This document shows positions 27,199 to 36,300 of a DNA stretch of 64,000 nucleotides, piece after piece. Source of the stretch: Bacteroidota bacterium. GTDB taxonomy: Bacteria; Bacteroidota; Bacteroidia; Bacteroidales; FEN-979. The stretch covers positions 1 to 64,000 of the forward strand of contig JAPLDF010000009.1 of the NCBI GenBank assembly GCA_026391835.1. Reading direction: 5' to 3'. Under the pieces are notes generated by a model. It was not told where the DNA came from, ran no database searches, and saw only the letters and a program-made list of their open reading frames with translations. The position numbers and the translations under genes are program-made. Each line of letters starts with the position of its first letter. Position 1 is the stretch's first letter.

Positions 27199-27236
27199 AA
27201 GGGTGGTGCCTTAAACAGCAGATACTCCACCCCGGA

Positions 27237-28658
27237 TCAGCCGGAAATATTCCTGATCATGCCGTTGAAAATCAGCACATGGAAAGGCAGCATTGAAAAC
27301 CAGTAAAGTCGGCCCCAGATCCCCATCGGGCGGAAGGTTGCTGTTTGCACCAGCACATTGTCGCGGTCAATTTTAAACTCCAGCCATGCCTCCCCGGGCA
27401 GTTTCATTTCGGCATAGAGCAACAATCTCATCTCCTTTTTATCCGCATAGATTACCCGCCAGAAATCAAGCGCATCGCCTGCTGCGATTTCTCCCTGGCT
27501 GGTCCTGCCCCTGCGTATGCCCACTCCTCCTGCCAGCCTGTCCATAAAACCCCGGATGTTCCAGAGCAGATCGGCATAATACCAGCCGTTTTCACCGCCG
27601 ATCGACCAGATCTTATCAATGGCCTTTGCGGTGTCTTTTACTTTACGGCGTTTGATATCCTTATAGCACCCGTAAACCGGAACTTCGATGAAGTGCGACA
27701 GCCCGATTTCAAGGGTATGGCTGGTGAGTGCATCTTTCCAGCTTGAAAGCACACGGTGCTGCTCGATTTTGTCAAAGGCAAGTTCAATGGATTTGTCATA
27801 ACCGATGGGGGTGATCCCAAGCATCTTTTCGAGGATGTTGTCTTTGCACACCACCTCAACTTTCATGCTATTGACCAGGTGCGAAGCAAGCGAATAGGAG
27901 ATGTTGGTTACAAAAAAAAGCCAGTACGACGACAGTTTTGGGGTCATGACCGGCACAATGCCGATCCACCTGTGCAGCCCGCGGATATGGGCAAACCTGA
28001 GCAGCATCTCCCGGTAGGTAAGCACATCCGGACCGCCGATATCGAAGCTTTTGTTGAAAGTTTCTTCTTTCAGCATGACGCCCGACAAAAATTCAACCAC
28101 ATTGCGGATCGCGATGGGCTGGCATTTCGTGGCAAGCCATCGCGGCGCGATCATTACCGGCAGTTTCTCCACCAGGTCGCGGATGATTTCAAACGAAGCA
28201 CTCCCGGAGCCAACGATGATACCGGCCTTCAGGGTGGTTAAAGCGTAAACATTCGATGCAAGTATATCCTCCACGTTTTTCCGTGAGGAGAGGTGTTTGG
28301 AAAGCTCTTTTTCATTGACAATTCCGCTGAGGTAGACAACCTGCCTTACATGGGTCTGTTCAAGCTGCTTTTTAAAATTCCCGGCCGAGATGGCCTCCAT
28401 TTCTTCAAAACTTCCATGCGTAGTCGCCATAGAGTGAATCAGGTAAAAAGCGACATCTATGTCCACAGGGATCCTGCTTAGTTCTTCACTCTTCAGAAAA
28501 TCGACTTCAATAACGCTCAGCTTGTCACCGGGAAAACGGCTCGCTTCGAAACGGTTTGTATCCCTGACGCAGCAAACGACTTCGTGGCCGTTTTCCAGTA
28601 AAACCGGCAGCAGCCGTTTTGCAATATACCCGGTGGCACCGGTAAGAAGGATTTTCAT
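27237..28658 (-). CDS. SDR-family NAD(P)-binding protein with DUF2867-like C-terminal domain
   Basis: A 473-residue protein; the ATG at 28658 starts directly at the Rossmann strand (MKILLTGATGYIAKRLLPVL), whereas the longer open frame adds 52 residues with no domain. The N-terminal 290 residues are an atypical/extended SDR (GATGYIA, AFYLIHSM, VVYLSGI), in which the dinucleotide-binding loop is intact but no clear YxxxK catalytic pair is visible. Residues about 320-473 match the DUF2867-type domain that follows SDR domains in many bacteria (GGENGWYYADLLWNIRGFMD, GDALDFWRVI, PMGIWGRLYWFSMLPFH). The reaction is unknown. It is divergent from the toxin-antitoxin pair across 272 bases. Confidence 0.87.
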   Translation of the reverse strand: MKILLTGATGYIAKRLLPVLLENGHEVVCCVRDTNRFEASRFPGDKLSVIEVDFLKSEELSRIPVDIDVAFYLIHSMATTHGSFEEMEAISAGNFKKQLEQTHVRQVVYLSGIVNEKELSKHLSSRKNVEDILASNVYALTTLKAGIIVGSGSASFEIIRDLVEKLPVMIAPRWLATKCQPIAIRNVVEFLSGVMLKEETFNKSFDIGGPDVLTYREMLLRFAHIRGLHRWIGIVPVMTPKLSSYWLFFVTNISYSLASHLVNSMKVEVVCKDNILEKMLGITPIGYDKSIELAFDKIEQHRVLSSWKDALTSHTLEIGLSHFIEVPVYGCYKDIKRRKVKDTAKAIDKIWSIGGENGWYYADLLWNIRGFMDRLAGGVGIRRGRTSQGEIAAGDALDFWRVIYADKKEMRLLLYAEMKLPGEAWLEFKIDRDNVLVQTATFRPMGIWGRLYWFSMLPFHVLIFNGMIRNISG

Positions 28659-28896
28659 GATTGTAAAGGTAGCCATTTTTGAATTGGGCATCCTCCGGTT
28701 TCCATTCAAATGTTCATTTCCCAGATAGACGCATTCAACCCGGGTAATTTGGCTGCCAGGTTTTATTTTGTCCGGAAAGCAACATAATTGAAATACTGAC
28801 GGATGACCTTGCACATTGCACTAATGGCCAGAATCATAGTATAACCTGTTTGTGATTTTTCAGGCGCAGGCTCCACATATAGTAAATAAACTGAAA

Positions 28897-28915
28897 TTTG
28901 ACTATATTTGTCAAA
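28897..28915 (+). promoter_or_regulatory. Palindromic operator over the -7 element of the HTH-MNT/HEPN operon
   Basis: TTTGAC (28897-28902), seven bases, GTCAAA (28910-28915) form a perfect palindrome. The -7 element TATATTTG (28903-28910, exact TAnnTTTG) sits inside it. A repressor bound here would block transcription. The first gene of the operon, 15 bases downstream, encodes an XRE-type helix-turn-helix, so autoregulation is the natural reading. No good TTG is visible at -33. The remaining gap 28659-28896 shows nothing further. Confidence 0.6.
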
Positions 28916-28930
28916 ACAAATTTCTGCAAA

Positions 28931-29518
28931 ATGAGAGCATTTGGAGAGATGATCAGAGCATGCAGAACAGGCAGGAAATTTCCACTGCGAAAGGTGGCTG
29001 CATATCTGGATATTGACCAGGCTATATTGAGCAAAATTGAACGTGGGAAGCGCACTGCAACGCGGGAACAGGTGCTTAAGTTGTCCCAGTATTTTGAAGT
29101 CAGCGAGAATGATTTTCTGATCGCATGGCTCTCAGATAAGTTGGTTTATGAAGTAAGGAATGAGACCTTTGCCATACAGGCATTGCAAGTTGCCGAGGAA
29201 AAGATTGAATATAACAGCTTTCTGAAAATCGACAGGGTTCAGCTATTGAAGAAAATTAAAGAAGGGTTCCTGAATTTCCCTGGAATAGAAAAGGCCTGGG
29301 TTTATGGCTCCTTTTCACGTGGGGAAGATGGCCCTCACAGTGACATCGACATTGCTTTAAAAACCAGCGGAGAGTTCAGCTATTTTGATTTGGCCCAGGT
29401 TCAGTTTGAACTTGAATCGTTGGTGAAACGAAAAGTTGATGTCGGTTTTATTGATTCATTTAAACCGTACATTTTGGAGCATGTTAAACCTGATCTGAAA
29501 GTGATTTATGAAAAATAA
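28931..29518 (+). CDS. mntA: XRE-type HTH fused to MNT-type minimal nucleotidyltransferase (antitoxin)
   Basis: A 195-residue fusion; the ATG at 28931 is chosen over a TTG inside the palindrome. Residues about 3-65 are an XRE helix-turn-helix (LRKVAAYLDIDQAILSKIERG). Residues about 100-195 are a minimal nucleotidyltransferase with the exact GSx10DxD signature (Gly126-Ser127, Asp138, Asp140) and a third Asp170 (KRKVDVGFID). MntA antitoxins of this family inactivate their HEPN toxin by transferring AMP to a tyrosine. The toxin gene overlaps the stop by 11 bases. The fused DNA-binding domain would let one protein both modify the toxin and repress the operon at 28897-28915; that dual role is inference. 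Confidence 0.88.
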   Translation: MRAFGEMIRACRTGRKFPLRKVAAYLDIDQAILSKIERGKRTATREQVLKLSQYFEVSENDFLIAWLSDKLVYEVRNETFAIQALQVAEEKIEYNSFLKIDRVQLLKKIKEGFLNFPGIEKAWVYGSFSRGEDGPHSDIDIALKTSGEFSYFDLAQVQFELESLVKRKVDVGFIDSFKPYILEHVKPDLKVIYEK

Positions 29519-29855
29519 CCAGGAAGAAAGTTTAATCCGGTTAACCCATATCATAAACTCCCTGGAAAAAATAAAGGGATTTACCCTGGAAATTCAGGAG
29601 GAAGAATTCGCCTCCAATGAGATGCTGTTTAATGCAGTCCTTTTACAATTCATAATCATCGGTGAGGCAATTGTACATGTAGAAAAAGTCAAGCTTGAAA
29701 AATATGATTATCCATGGTTTAAAATAAGGGCTTTCCGGAATTTTATTGCTCATGAATATTTCGATATTAACCCACATGCCGTATGGAAAATAATCATTCA
29801 GGATGTTCCGGAATTGAAAGCCATGGTAGAGAAGGTAATCCTGAACGAATTTTAA
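29508..29855 (+). CDS. hepT: HEPN-domain toxin (HepT/DUF86 family)
   Basis: A 115-residue all-helical protein of the HEPN DUF86 family. It has the RNase-type motif Rx4HxY: Arg77, His82, Tyr84 (FRNFIAHEYF). In characterised HepT-MntA pairs the Arg and His are needed for RNA cleavage, and the Tyr is the residue adenylylated by MntA. All three are present, so the toxin looks intact. Its start lies inside the antitoxin gene (11-base overlap), giving coupled translation with antitoxin first. Its 3' end overlaps the convergent TfoX-N gene by four bases. Confidence 0.88.
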   Translation: MKNNQEESLIRLTHIINSLEKIKGFTLEIQEEEFASNEMLFNAVLLQFIIIGEAIVHVEKVKLEKYDYPWFKIRAFRNFIAHEYFDINPHAVWKIIIQDVPELKAMVEKVILNEF

Positions 29856-30205
29856 TCCCCTTTCACCTTTTTCTTGCTTGACTTTGCCATTGGATTATAT
29901 GCCAGTGCCAGCCGGATGAAATATTCCAGGTCCTTGTCCTGGTCAACGCCTTCGGGTTCCACAAAGATAAAGCCCTTCATCGGCCGATGCGTGAAATCCA
30001 TTTCATGGCAACCTTTTCGTGTAAAGGCTTCTTCGGTTTTATCAGGATCTATGCGGGCCATCATCTTCTCTTTGACAATGCCGACGCACATTTTATCATC
30101 AACCAGGAAGCAGATACCTCCCATCATTTTTTTGTCAACAAAGGAAACACCCAGTTCCTTGAATTTATGCCGGATGCGGTCGGCAAGGAATTCATCATAA
30201 GCCAT
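29852..30205 (-). CDS. TfoX N-terminal domain protein
   Basis: A 117-residue protein consisting of the TfoX-N fold alone (VSFVDKKMMGGICFLVDDKMCVGIV, then RPMKGFIFVEPEG, DLEYFIRLALAYNP). The C-terminus is a basic tail (KSSKKKVKGD). TfoX/Sxy controls competence in gammaproteobacteria, but single-domain relatives in Bacteroidota have no known role, so competence should not be assumed. It converges on and overlaps the toxin gene by four bases. Confidence 0.88.
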   Translation of the reverse strand: MAYDEFLADRIRHKFKELGVSFVDKKMMGGICFLVDDKMCVGIVKEKMMARIDPDKTEEAFTRKGCHEMDFTHRPMKGFIFVEPEGVDQDKDLEYFIRLALAYNPMAKSSKKKVKGD

Positions 30206-30226
30206 ATCTCAGTTGTATTGAAAAAT

Positions 30227-30234
30227 CAAATGTA
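30227..30234 (-). promoter_or_regulatory. Possible -7 element (TACATTTG)
   Basis: The minus strand reads TACATTTG, an exact TAnnTTTG match, directly after the terminator at 30236-30262 and 22 bases before the TfoX-N start. A promoter here would give the gene its own short leader. No TTG at the standard spacing. Confidence 0.35.
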
Positions 30235-30235
30235 C

Positions 30236-30262
30236 AAAAAACCGGGCATATCCATTTCCCGG
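30236..30262 (-). terminator. Rho-independent terminator after the DUF4173-like gene
   Basis: On the minus strand CCGGG, an 11-base loop and CCCGG (30262-30242) are followed at once by six T (30241-30236). It lies 28 bases past the stop of the upstream membrane gene. Confidence 0.6.
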
Positions 30263-30289
30263 AAAGATCAACGAACCGGTTGCAGGAGG

Positions 30290-31810
30290 CTACTTTGAAT
30301 TGTGACTTTTCAGGTCTAAAAAGGCCATATAATCAGCAATGTTGAGCGAAAGGGTGCTCTGTTGTTCAAAATCCGCGATGAACCTGCTCTTTCGTTGCTG
30401 AATGATTTTATGATATTCCTGCGGAGACATATACTTGTGGTCAAAGGGATAATTTACATCCTGAACCTGTCTGATTTTTTCCAGGTCGGCCTCCGATTTG
30501 TCAAGATACGGCAATGCCTTATCCGAAAGTGTGCACAACCAATCGAGGTGTACAAAGGCAGTTTGGTAGTGCGCAAAATTGTAACGTGCGATAACCACAT
30601 CCCAGTTAACCAGCGAGGCGGTCGTAAGCAGTATGAATGCCGCAAAGGCATTGACACGCAAAAGGAAAAAAGGAGTTTTAAGCCTGCCGACCTTGATCAG
30701 CACTGTGATCAGTCCGACAAGCGTAAGAACCAGGAAAATGAACACCCCGATGCGTTTATAAGCCAGGGCGAAATAGCTGATGTACCATGCGTTGCGAATG
30801 GCTACTGAAATCACCAGGACCATGTTCTGGATTAGCCATGCATAGCTCAATCGCCGGAGCATCCTGTTTTGCTGAAGAAAGTTCAGGTTTCCACGGTAAA
30901 GCCACAGGATGATCCCGATCGAAATGAGGATTGACAGGATAAGCAGGTAAGTCCCTTCATGTACAAATTGCCTGAGATACTGGCCGTTCCATTCGAAGTG
31001 AAACCATACATACCAAATGTCGAGCATGTTTTGCAGAAGGATTAGCAGGTTGAGGATGACCAGCAGAAAGACGCCGGCCCTGTATTCGCTTTGCAGTGCA
31101 AGCATCCTGAACCACTTACCCATGCCATGCCGGCGCCTGCGATGGAGGTTTTCGTCACTATCACGGTCCCAGGAAGATATTGCCGCGCTGCCTGACCTGA
31201 ACATAAAAAATATGCCGGTAAGCAATCCAAATAGAATAACTCCCCAAAGAGAGAAATCGATATATTCCGCAAACACTGAGAACCATTGATCGGCGAGTGA
31301 GGCAAAACGGTCAAAAATTTCTGCTAAATGAGGATTTGACGACAGGTATATGACCAGGAAAACGAGGATCAGGAAAAATGGAATGACCAGGTAGATCAAC
31401 TGCCTGAACAGGTGCTGAATCCGCCGCGACCTTCCACTTGTCGCCTGCAACAGGCTTACCGCATTGAGCGGCGCCCGGAATAGATTAACGGAAGCAAGCC
31501 TGGCAAATGCGACCAGCGACCTCCCCTCCGGGAGTAACAACCAGCCGGCCCAGAGAAAAAGGGCGACAACATTCATGATTATCACAAAGGATGAAGCGTG
31601 AATGAACGTAAAAACGGCCGTGGCCGCTACACCGGCTGTGAGAACCCATCCGTTGACAGTCCGGGGTTTTATGGAAGTTTTCCATAAGGATAAAGGGATC
31701 AGGACAACTTCGAAAAGAAGAAGGTTGAGGCCGGCCCACTGGTGGTAAAACAGCAGGGTAAACAACACTGCAATAAATCCTGTGAGGAGGTATACGCGAG
31801 TTTTTGCCAT
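30290..31810 (-). CDS. DUF4173-like polytopic membrane protein
   Basis: A 506-residue integral membrane protein with about eleven hydrophobic segments, starting with YLLTGFIAVLFTLLFYHQW. The region around residues 310-400 (YVWFHFEWNGQYLRQFVHEG, LILSILISIGIILWLY, LAYKRIGVFIFLVLTLVGL) carries the DUF4173 features, including the AYKRIGV segment. The last 90 residues are soluble. Function is not known. It is followed by a terminator and preceded, across 73 bases, by the symporter gene on the same strand. Confidence 0.8.
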   Translation of the reverse strand: MAKTRVYLLTGFIAVLFTLLFYHQWAGLNLLLFEVVLIPLSLWKTSIKPRTVNGWVLTAGVAATAVFTFIHASSFVIIMNVVALFLWAGWLLLPEGRSLVAFARLASVNLFRAPLNAVSLLQATSGRSRRIQHLFRQLIYLVIPFFLILVFLVIYLSSNPHLAEIFDRFASLADQWFSVFAEYIDFSLWGVILFGLLTGIFFMFRSGSAAISSWDRDSDENLHRRRRHGMGKWFRMLALQSEYRAGVFLLVILNLLILLQNMLDIWYVWFHFEWNGQYLRQFVHEGTYLLILSILISIGIILWLYRGNLNFLQQNRMLRRLSYAWLIQNMVLVISVAIRNAWYISYFALAYKRIGVFIFLVLTLVGLITVLIKVGRLKTPFFLLRVNAFAAFILLTTASLVNWDVVIARYNFAHYQTAFVHLDWLCTLSDKALPYLDKSEADLEKIRQVQDVNYPFDHKYMSPQEYHKIIQQRKSRFIADFEQQSTLSLNIADYMAFLDLKSHNSK

Positions 31811-31839
31811 AGGACAACTGCATTTTTATAATAAACGGG

Positions 31840-31857
31840 AATACCGGCCCCGGTATT
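31840..31857 (-). terminator. Compact inverted repeat after the symporter gene
   Basis: AATACCGG (31840-31847), two bases, CCGGTATT (31850-31857): a perfect 8-base hairpin 26 bases past the symporter stop and 30 bases before the next start. The following T-content is weak (CCCGTTTATT), so it may be a processing or attenuation hairpin rather than a full terminator. Confidence 0.4.
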
Positions 31858-31883
31858 GTAAAGAATTCTTAAATCGATATTCA

Positions 31884-33257
31884 TTATTCAACCTCTGATT
31901 TTCCCTCATTAAATTCCCCTTCCCATTTCGCAACCACTACCGTCGCCAGGCAATTGCCGATTACGTTGATGGCAGTCCTGGCCATGTCCATCAGCTCATC
32001 GATCCCAAGGATGATAAAGATGGGCCAGGTGGGGAGCCCGAAACTGGCAGCGGTTCCCAGGAGGATCACAAGCGATGCCCTTGGAACAGCCGCCACTCCC
32101 TTACTGGTGAGCATCAGGGTGAACATCATGATGATCTGTGTTTCGAAGGAGAGGTGAATGCCGGCCATGTTGGCAACAAAGATGGAAGCCATGGCCAGGT
32201 AGAGTGTTGTGCCATCAAGGTTGAAACTATACCCTGTTGGCATGACAAACGAGACGATTTTCCGCGGAACCCCGAATTGCTCCATGTTTTCCATGGCCCT
32301 GGGCAGTGCAGATTCGCTGCTGGTGGTGGCAAAAGCGATGGTCGCGGGTTCTGCCACCGCCCTGATAAATTTCACCACCGGGATCTTCATCACCAGCATG
32401 ATGGGCAGGAACACCAGCACGACAAAAGCGAGCAATGCAATGTAGAGGGTTGCCAGCAGGTGAAACAGGTTCAGGAGGACGTCCAGCCCCATGTGACCGA
32501 CACTGTAGGCAATTGCCGAAAAAACAGCAAAAGGGGCAAAAAGCATGATGATGTTGGTGAATTTGAACATCACGGCAGTGAGCGATCCGGTGAAACGAAG
32601 CATGGGACTGCGATACTGTTCTTTCACCAGGGCCACTGCAATCCCAAACAGGATGCTGAACACCACAATCTGCAGCACCTGCCCTTCGGCAATTGATTTT
32701 GCAATGTTTTCGGGAAAGATATGAAGGACAACGTCGTGCCAGTTCTGGGATTGTACAGCAGGAAGTGTTCCACGGGCCATTTCGGGGGGTACGACCACGC
32801 CGATGCCGGCTCCGCTGATATTGATCGCGGCAAGGCCTATAAACAGGGCAATTGTGGAGACAACCTCGAAATAGAGCAATGATTTCCATCCCATCCGGCC
32901 GACCTGTTTCAGGTTGGCATGCCCTGCGATGCCTGTTACAAGCGTTGCGAAAATCAGCGGTGCGATGATGGTTTTAACCAGGTGGATAAAGATCTGGCTG
33001 ACAACATTCAGTTCTTTGGCTACCGATGGGATATCGTATCCAAATTCCACACCCATGAGCATGCTCAGGAAAATCCAGGTGGTTAGTCTCTTTTTCCCGG
33101 CAGCATATAGGAAATAAAAGGCCAATGGGATCCAGCGAAAGGAGGTTAACACCCAAACGGGAATATTCAATAAAAAATAATGACCGGCCAGGTGAACCGC
33201 GACTGCGACGGAAACGGAGATGAAAAAACCGGCAAGAAGGCTTTTGGAGGTTACCAT
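31884..33257 (-). CDS. Dicarboxylate/amino acid:cation symporter (DAACS/SDF family)
   Basis: A 457-residue transporter of the GltP/GltT/DctA fold. Diagnostic motifs are in order: the HP1 serine motif (ATTSSESALPRAMENM), transmembrane helix 7 NLDGTTLYL (usual NMDGT), and the helix 8 motif (GIDELMDMARTAINVIGNCLATVVVAKWEGE). Eight membrane helices and two hairpins fit the length. It takes up C4-dicarboxylates or acidic amino acids with Na+ or H+. The Arg in MARTAIN suggests an acidic substrate. Specificity between glutamate/aspartate and succinate-type substrates is not resolved. In front of it is the terminator of the preceding T9SS cargo gene. Confidence 0.95.
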   Translation of the reverse strand: MVTSKSLLAGFFISVSVAVAVHLAGHYFLLNIPVWVLTSFRWIPLAFYFLYAAGKKRLTTWIFLSMLMGVEFGYDIPSVAKELNVVSQIFIHLVKTIIAPLIFATLVTGIAGHANLKQVGRMGWKSLLYFEVVSTIALFIGLAAINISGAGIGVVVPPEMARGTLPAVQSQNWHDVVLHIFPENIAKSIAEGQVLQIVVFSILFGIAVALVKEQYRSPMLRFTGSLTAVMFKFTNIIMLFAPFAVFSAIAYSVGHMGLDVLLNLFHLLATLYIALLAFVVLVFLPIMLVMKIPVVKFIRAVAEPATIAFATTSSESALPRAMENMEQFGVPRKIVSFVMPTGYSFNLDGTTLYLAMASIFVANMAGIHLSFETQIIMMFTLMLTSKGVAAVPRASLVILLGTAASFGLPTWPIFIILGIDELMDMARTAINVIGNCLATVVVAKWEGEFNEGKSEVE

Positions 33258-33267
33258 AAAAAGTGAA

Positions 33268-33305
33268 TGACGGATGGTAAAAATAAAGAATTTACCATTC
33301 CGTCA
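33268..33305 (-). terminator. Strong terminator after the cargo gene at 33331
   Basis: Arms 33305-33291 and 33281-33268 pair over 14 bases with one bulged base (TGACGGAATGGTAAA against TTTACCATCCGTCA), with a 9-base loop, and are followed on the minus strand by TTCACTTTTT. It lies 25 bases past the stop of the cargo gene and isolates it from the symporter. Confidence 0.65.
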
Positions 33306-33330
33306 TCACATGATTTATCAGGGAATTGAA

Positions 33331-36300
33331 TTATAACTTGATGATCCTTTTTGTACCTGTGTGTTTTTCGGATACAACCTTTAAGACGTACATGCCGGCA
33401 GGTTTGCCGGATAGGGAAAGTTCGTGTTGACCTCCCCCGGTCAGATCTGCCGATAACAGCACATAACCATTCATATTGTAGACCTCGACCATGATCTTTT
33501 CCGTTTGATCGACCCCTGTGAGTTCAAGTGTGAATGCTCCTGTTGTCGGGTTTGGATAAACTTTGAAAAGGTTTTCGATAAAAGGGGCTGTAATTTCCGG
33601 GTTGATCTCAGCGTTGTCACCCGGGACTACCGGCATGTTGGTCGGGGTTATGCAAAATGGCCCGCCCGGCGCAATATATCCATGGAAATAACCTCCGGAT
33701 TGTACTACAGCACCTGGCAATACAGAGATTTTCAGACCTGCTATGAGCGTTGCGCTGCCACCGTTCTGAACCGCAAAAGTGGTCCCGGAACCAGCAACCG
33801 TGATCGTCTGGGAGGCATTGTAACAGTTTGTTGTCGCGGAAGGTACTGTAATGTTCGATAATTGTTTGTTAACGGGCAACCCGGTGATTTGAACATCATC
33901 AATGGCCCAATAGTATCCATAGCTGCCGGTGTAATTCCATTTGAATTTGACCTGGGCCTGGCCGGCAATGGCCGGTATGGACTGGGAGAAAACTGAAGGA
34001 TTGGCCGATTCTGCTGTGAGATTAAGTAAGACAACCCACGTAGTACCATTATTGATGCTGTAGGACAAGGTTACAGTTGAGGGATCATACCACCTGAAAT
34101 AGTAATTGAACGACAAGGCTCCAGTTGAATATGCCGATAAATCCAGTGTTGGGGAAATAAGGTCTGCATTTTGTGAATTCCCGTTTCCATAAGCATCACT
34201 GTTCAGGTATGCATAATTCCCTGTCAATACAGGGTTATCTGGGGAATAAGCGGTGATGGTGCCGAACTGCCAGATCTGTCCGTTTCCCTGGTGATCGGCC
34301 TGCGACCAGCAGTTTGGAATTGCTGTGCCGTCAAATCCCTGGGTAAAAGGCAACAAGTAAACAGGACATGGTGTCGAAAAGCTCAGGTCGTTGCCATAAA
34401 CCGTTCCAACCACGCTGGTTGCATATGCCCTCACATGGTAGGTTAAGCCTGTGACCAATCCTGTTATAGAACTGGTAAAATTCCCGGTACCTAAACCATT
34501 TGTGGTAAAACTGTTGGCGAGGGTTGGATTTAATCCTGTTCCCCAGCAAACGCCACGGGCAGTCACCGCAAAACCTCCGTCGGAGGTAATTGTTCCGCCT
34601 GAACTGGCCGAGCTGGCTGTAATTGCCGCAGGTGTTGTGGTCGAGAGAACGGCAGTCCATGCGCTGGTTGTAAAAGTAACTTCATTTCCATAGAAAGTGC
34701 CGGCAGAACTGGTGGCATAGGATCTCAGATGATACAGTGTGCTGTGCAGCAGTCCTGTAACTGAACTGGAGAATACGCCGGTGCCGGTACCATTGGATGT
34801 GTGGCTGTTGGCGATGGTCGGGCTTAATCCTGTGCTCCAGCATACACCGCGGGCTGTCACGGCAAATCCCCCGTCATTGGTTATATTGCCTCCCGAAGTT
34901 GCCGTATTCACCGTGATCGCCGAGGCAGCAGTGGTAGTTAAAATGGCGGCACCAGGTATAAAAGTCAGCTCGCTGCTGTTTGACGTTCCGTTGCTGTTTA
35001 CCGCAACCAGCCTGAAATGGTAGGTTGCACCTCCGGAGAGACCGGTAATATTGGCAGAAACATTGACAGCCGCAGATCCTGCGCCCGCCGAAATGGTTGG
35101 CGTTACACTCCCGTATGCTGTAGTTGTACCATATTCAAAATGATAGGTGGTTGCCACTCCGTGCGGGTTGACACTCCCGTTCAATGTTGCCGTTGTTGCT
35201 GCGACAGCGGTTGCGCTTGCCGACAATGCCGAGGGGGCGTTGGAAATGAGGAACGAAGCAATCCGGGTTTTCCATGAAGTGGAACCCGTCACCTGGACAT
35301 ACTCGGTAGTATACCAGAATGTTACATCATCGGAAGGGTCCACCGACATCATGCTGTAGTCGCCCCATCTTGCATAAACCCCGGTTTGTGAACCTGTACC
35401 GGCGATTACGGTTTGCTCGGCTACAGACATTGTTCCCAAAGGGTCACCCGGCTTACGGCCGGTATACCGGATGCTGGGATAGGTGGTCGTTGCGTTCGAG
35501 ACGGAATACCCGAGGGCAATGTCACCAACGGAATTCATGGCAATGCTCCCGATCCAGCGGTGGGAAGCATCCGGGGCCCAGGAGCCCTGCTGGTAAATGC
35601 CCCAACCTGCCCCGGTATTGCGGAGTTCATACCAGCGGATCCCGGCATGTCCCGTATTGTCGACGTCCACCGTATGGTTTGTAACCATTGCCCGGTAACC
35701 CCCGAAATTGCGGTATTGCAGCCGGTACATCAGGCGGTCTGACAAATCTTCAAGCAGAACGGTTGTTCCGGGCTGCGGAATACATTGTCCCCTGCCATTG
35801 GGATCGGTACACAGGCTTGATTTGAAAGGTGCCGTAACCAGGCTTGCCACCTGTGCAAATGTTGAGTTGGCGGGTGTAACCCAGTCTGCATGAAAATCCC
35901 AGATCCTGAGATAACGGTCGGTAGGTGACGACCAGTCGTTATAATAGGTAAAATGGTTGGGTTCCCCGGCAACCGGGGTCGTAACACCGTCCCAGTCTGA
36001 AGGCAGCATGCCGCTCGGGTCGCCCGCAGCGGTGAGGTCGAAATAGATCATCTGTGCTGTGGGATCGCCAGCAAGCATTTTTGTACGTTCGAAGGCACTT
36101 GCACCCACACCAGCCCAGGGGCCCCCACCGGTGAATTGATTTGTCGACATGTAATAACCATCAGGCCATATGCCGAATTTCGGGTAGTCGGGCATGGTGC
36201 TTCCATATTGGAAAACATACCTGAACCACGCCCCGGTTGGATCCGATGTTTGAGAGATGGCAACCAGTTCGGCACATTGGGTGTACCCGGGAGGTAATGA

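Noticed and set aside
29852..30205. TfoX-N protein as evidence of natural competence
   Set aside because: Only the N-terminal domain is present and no competence genes are visible.
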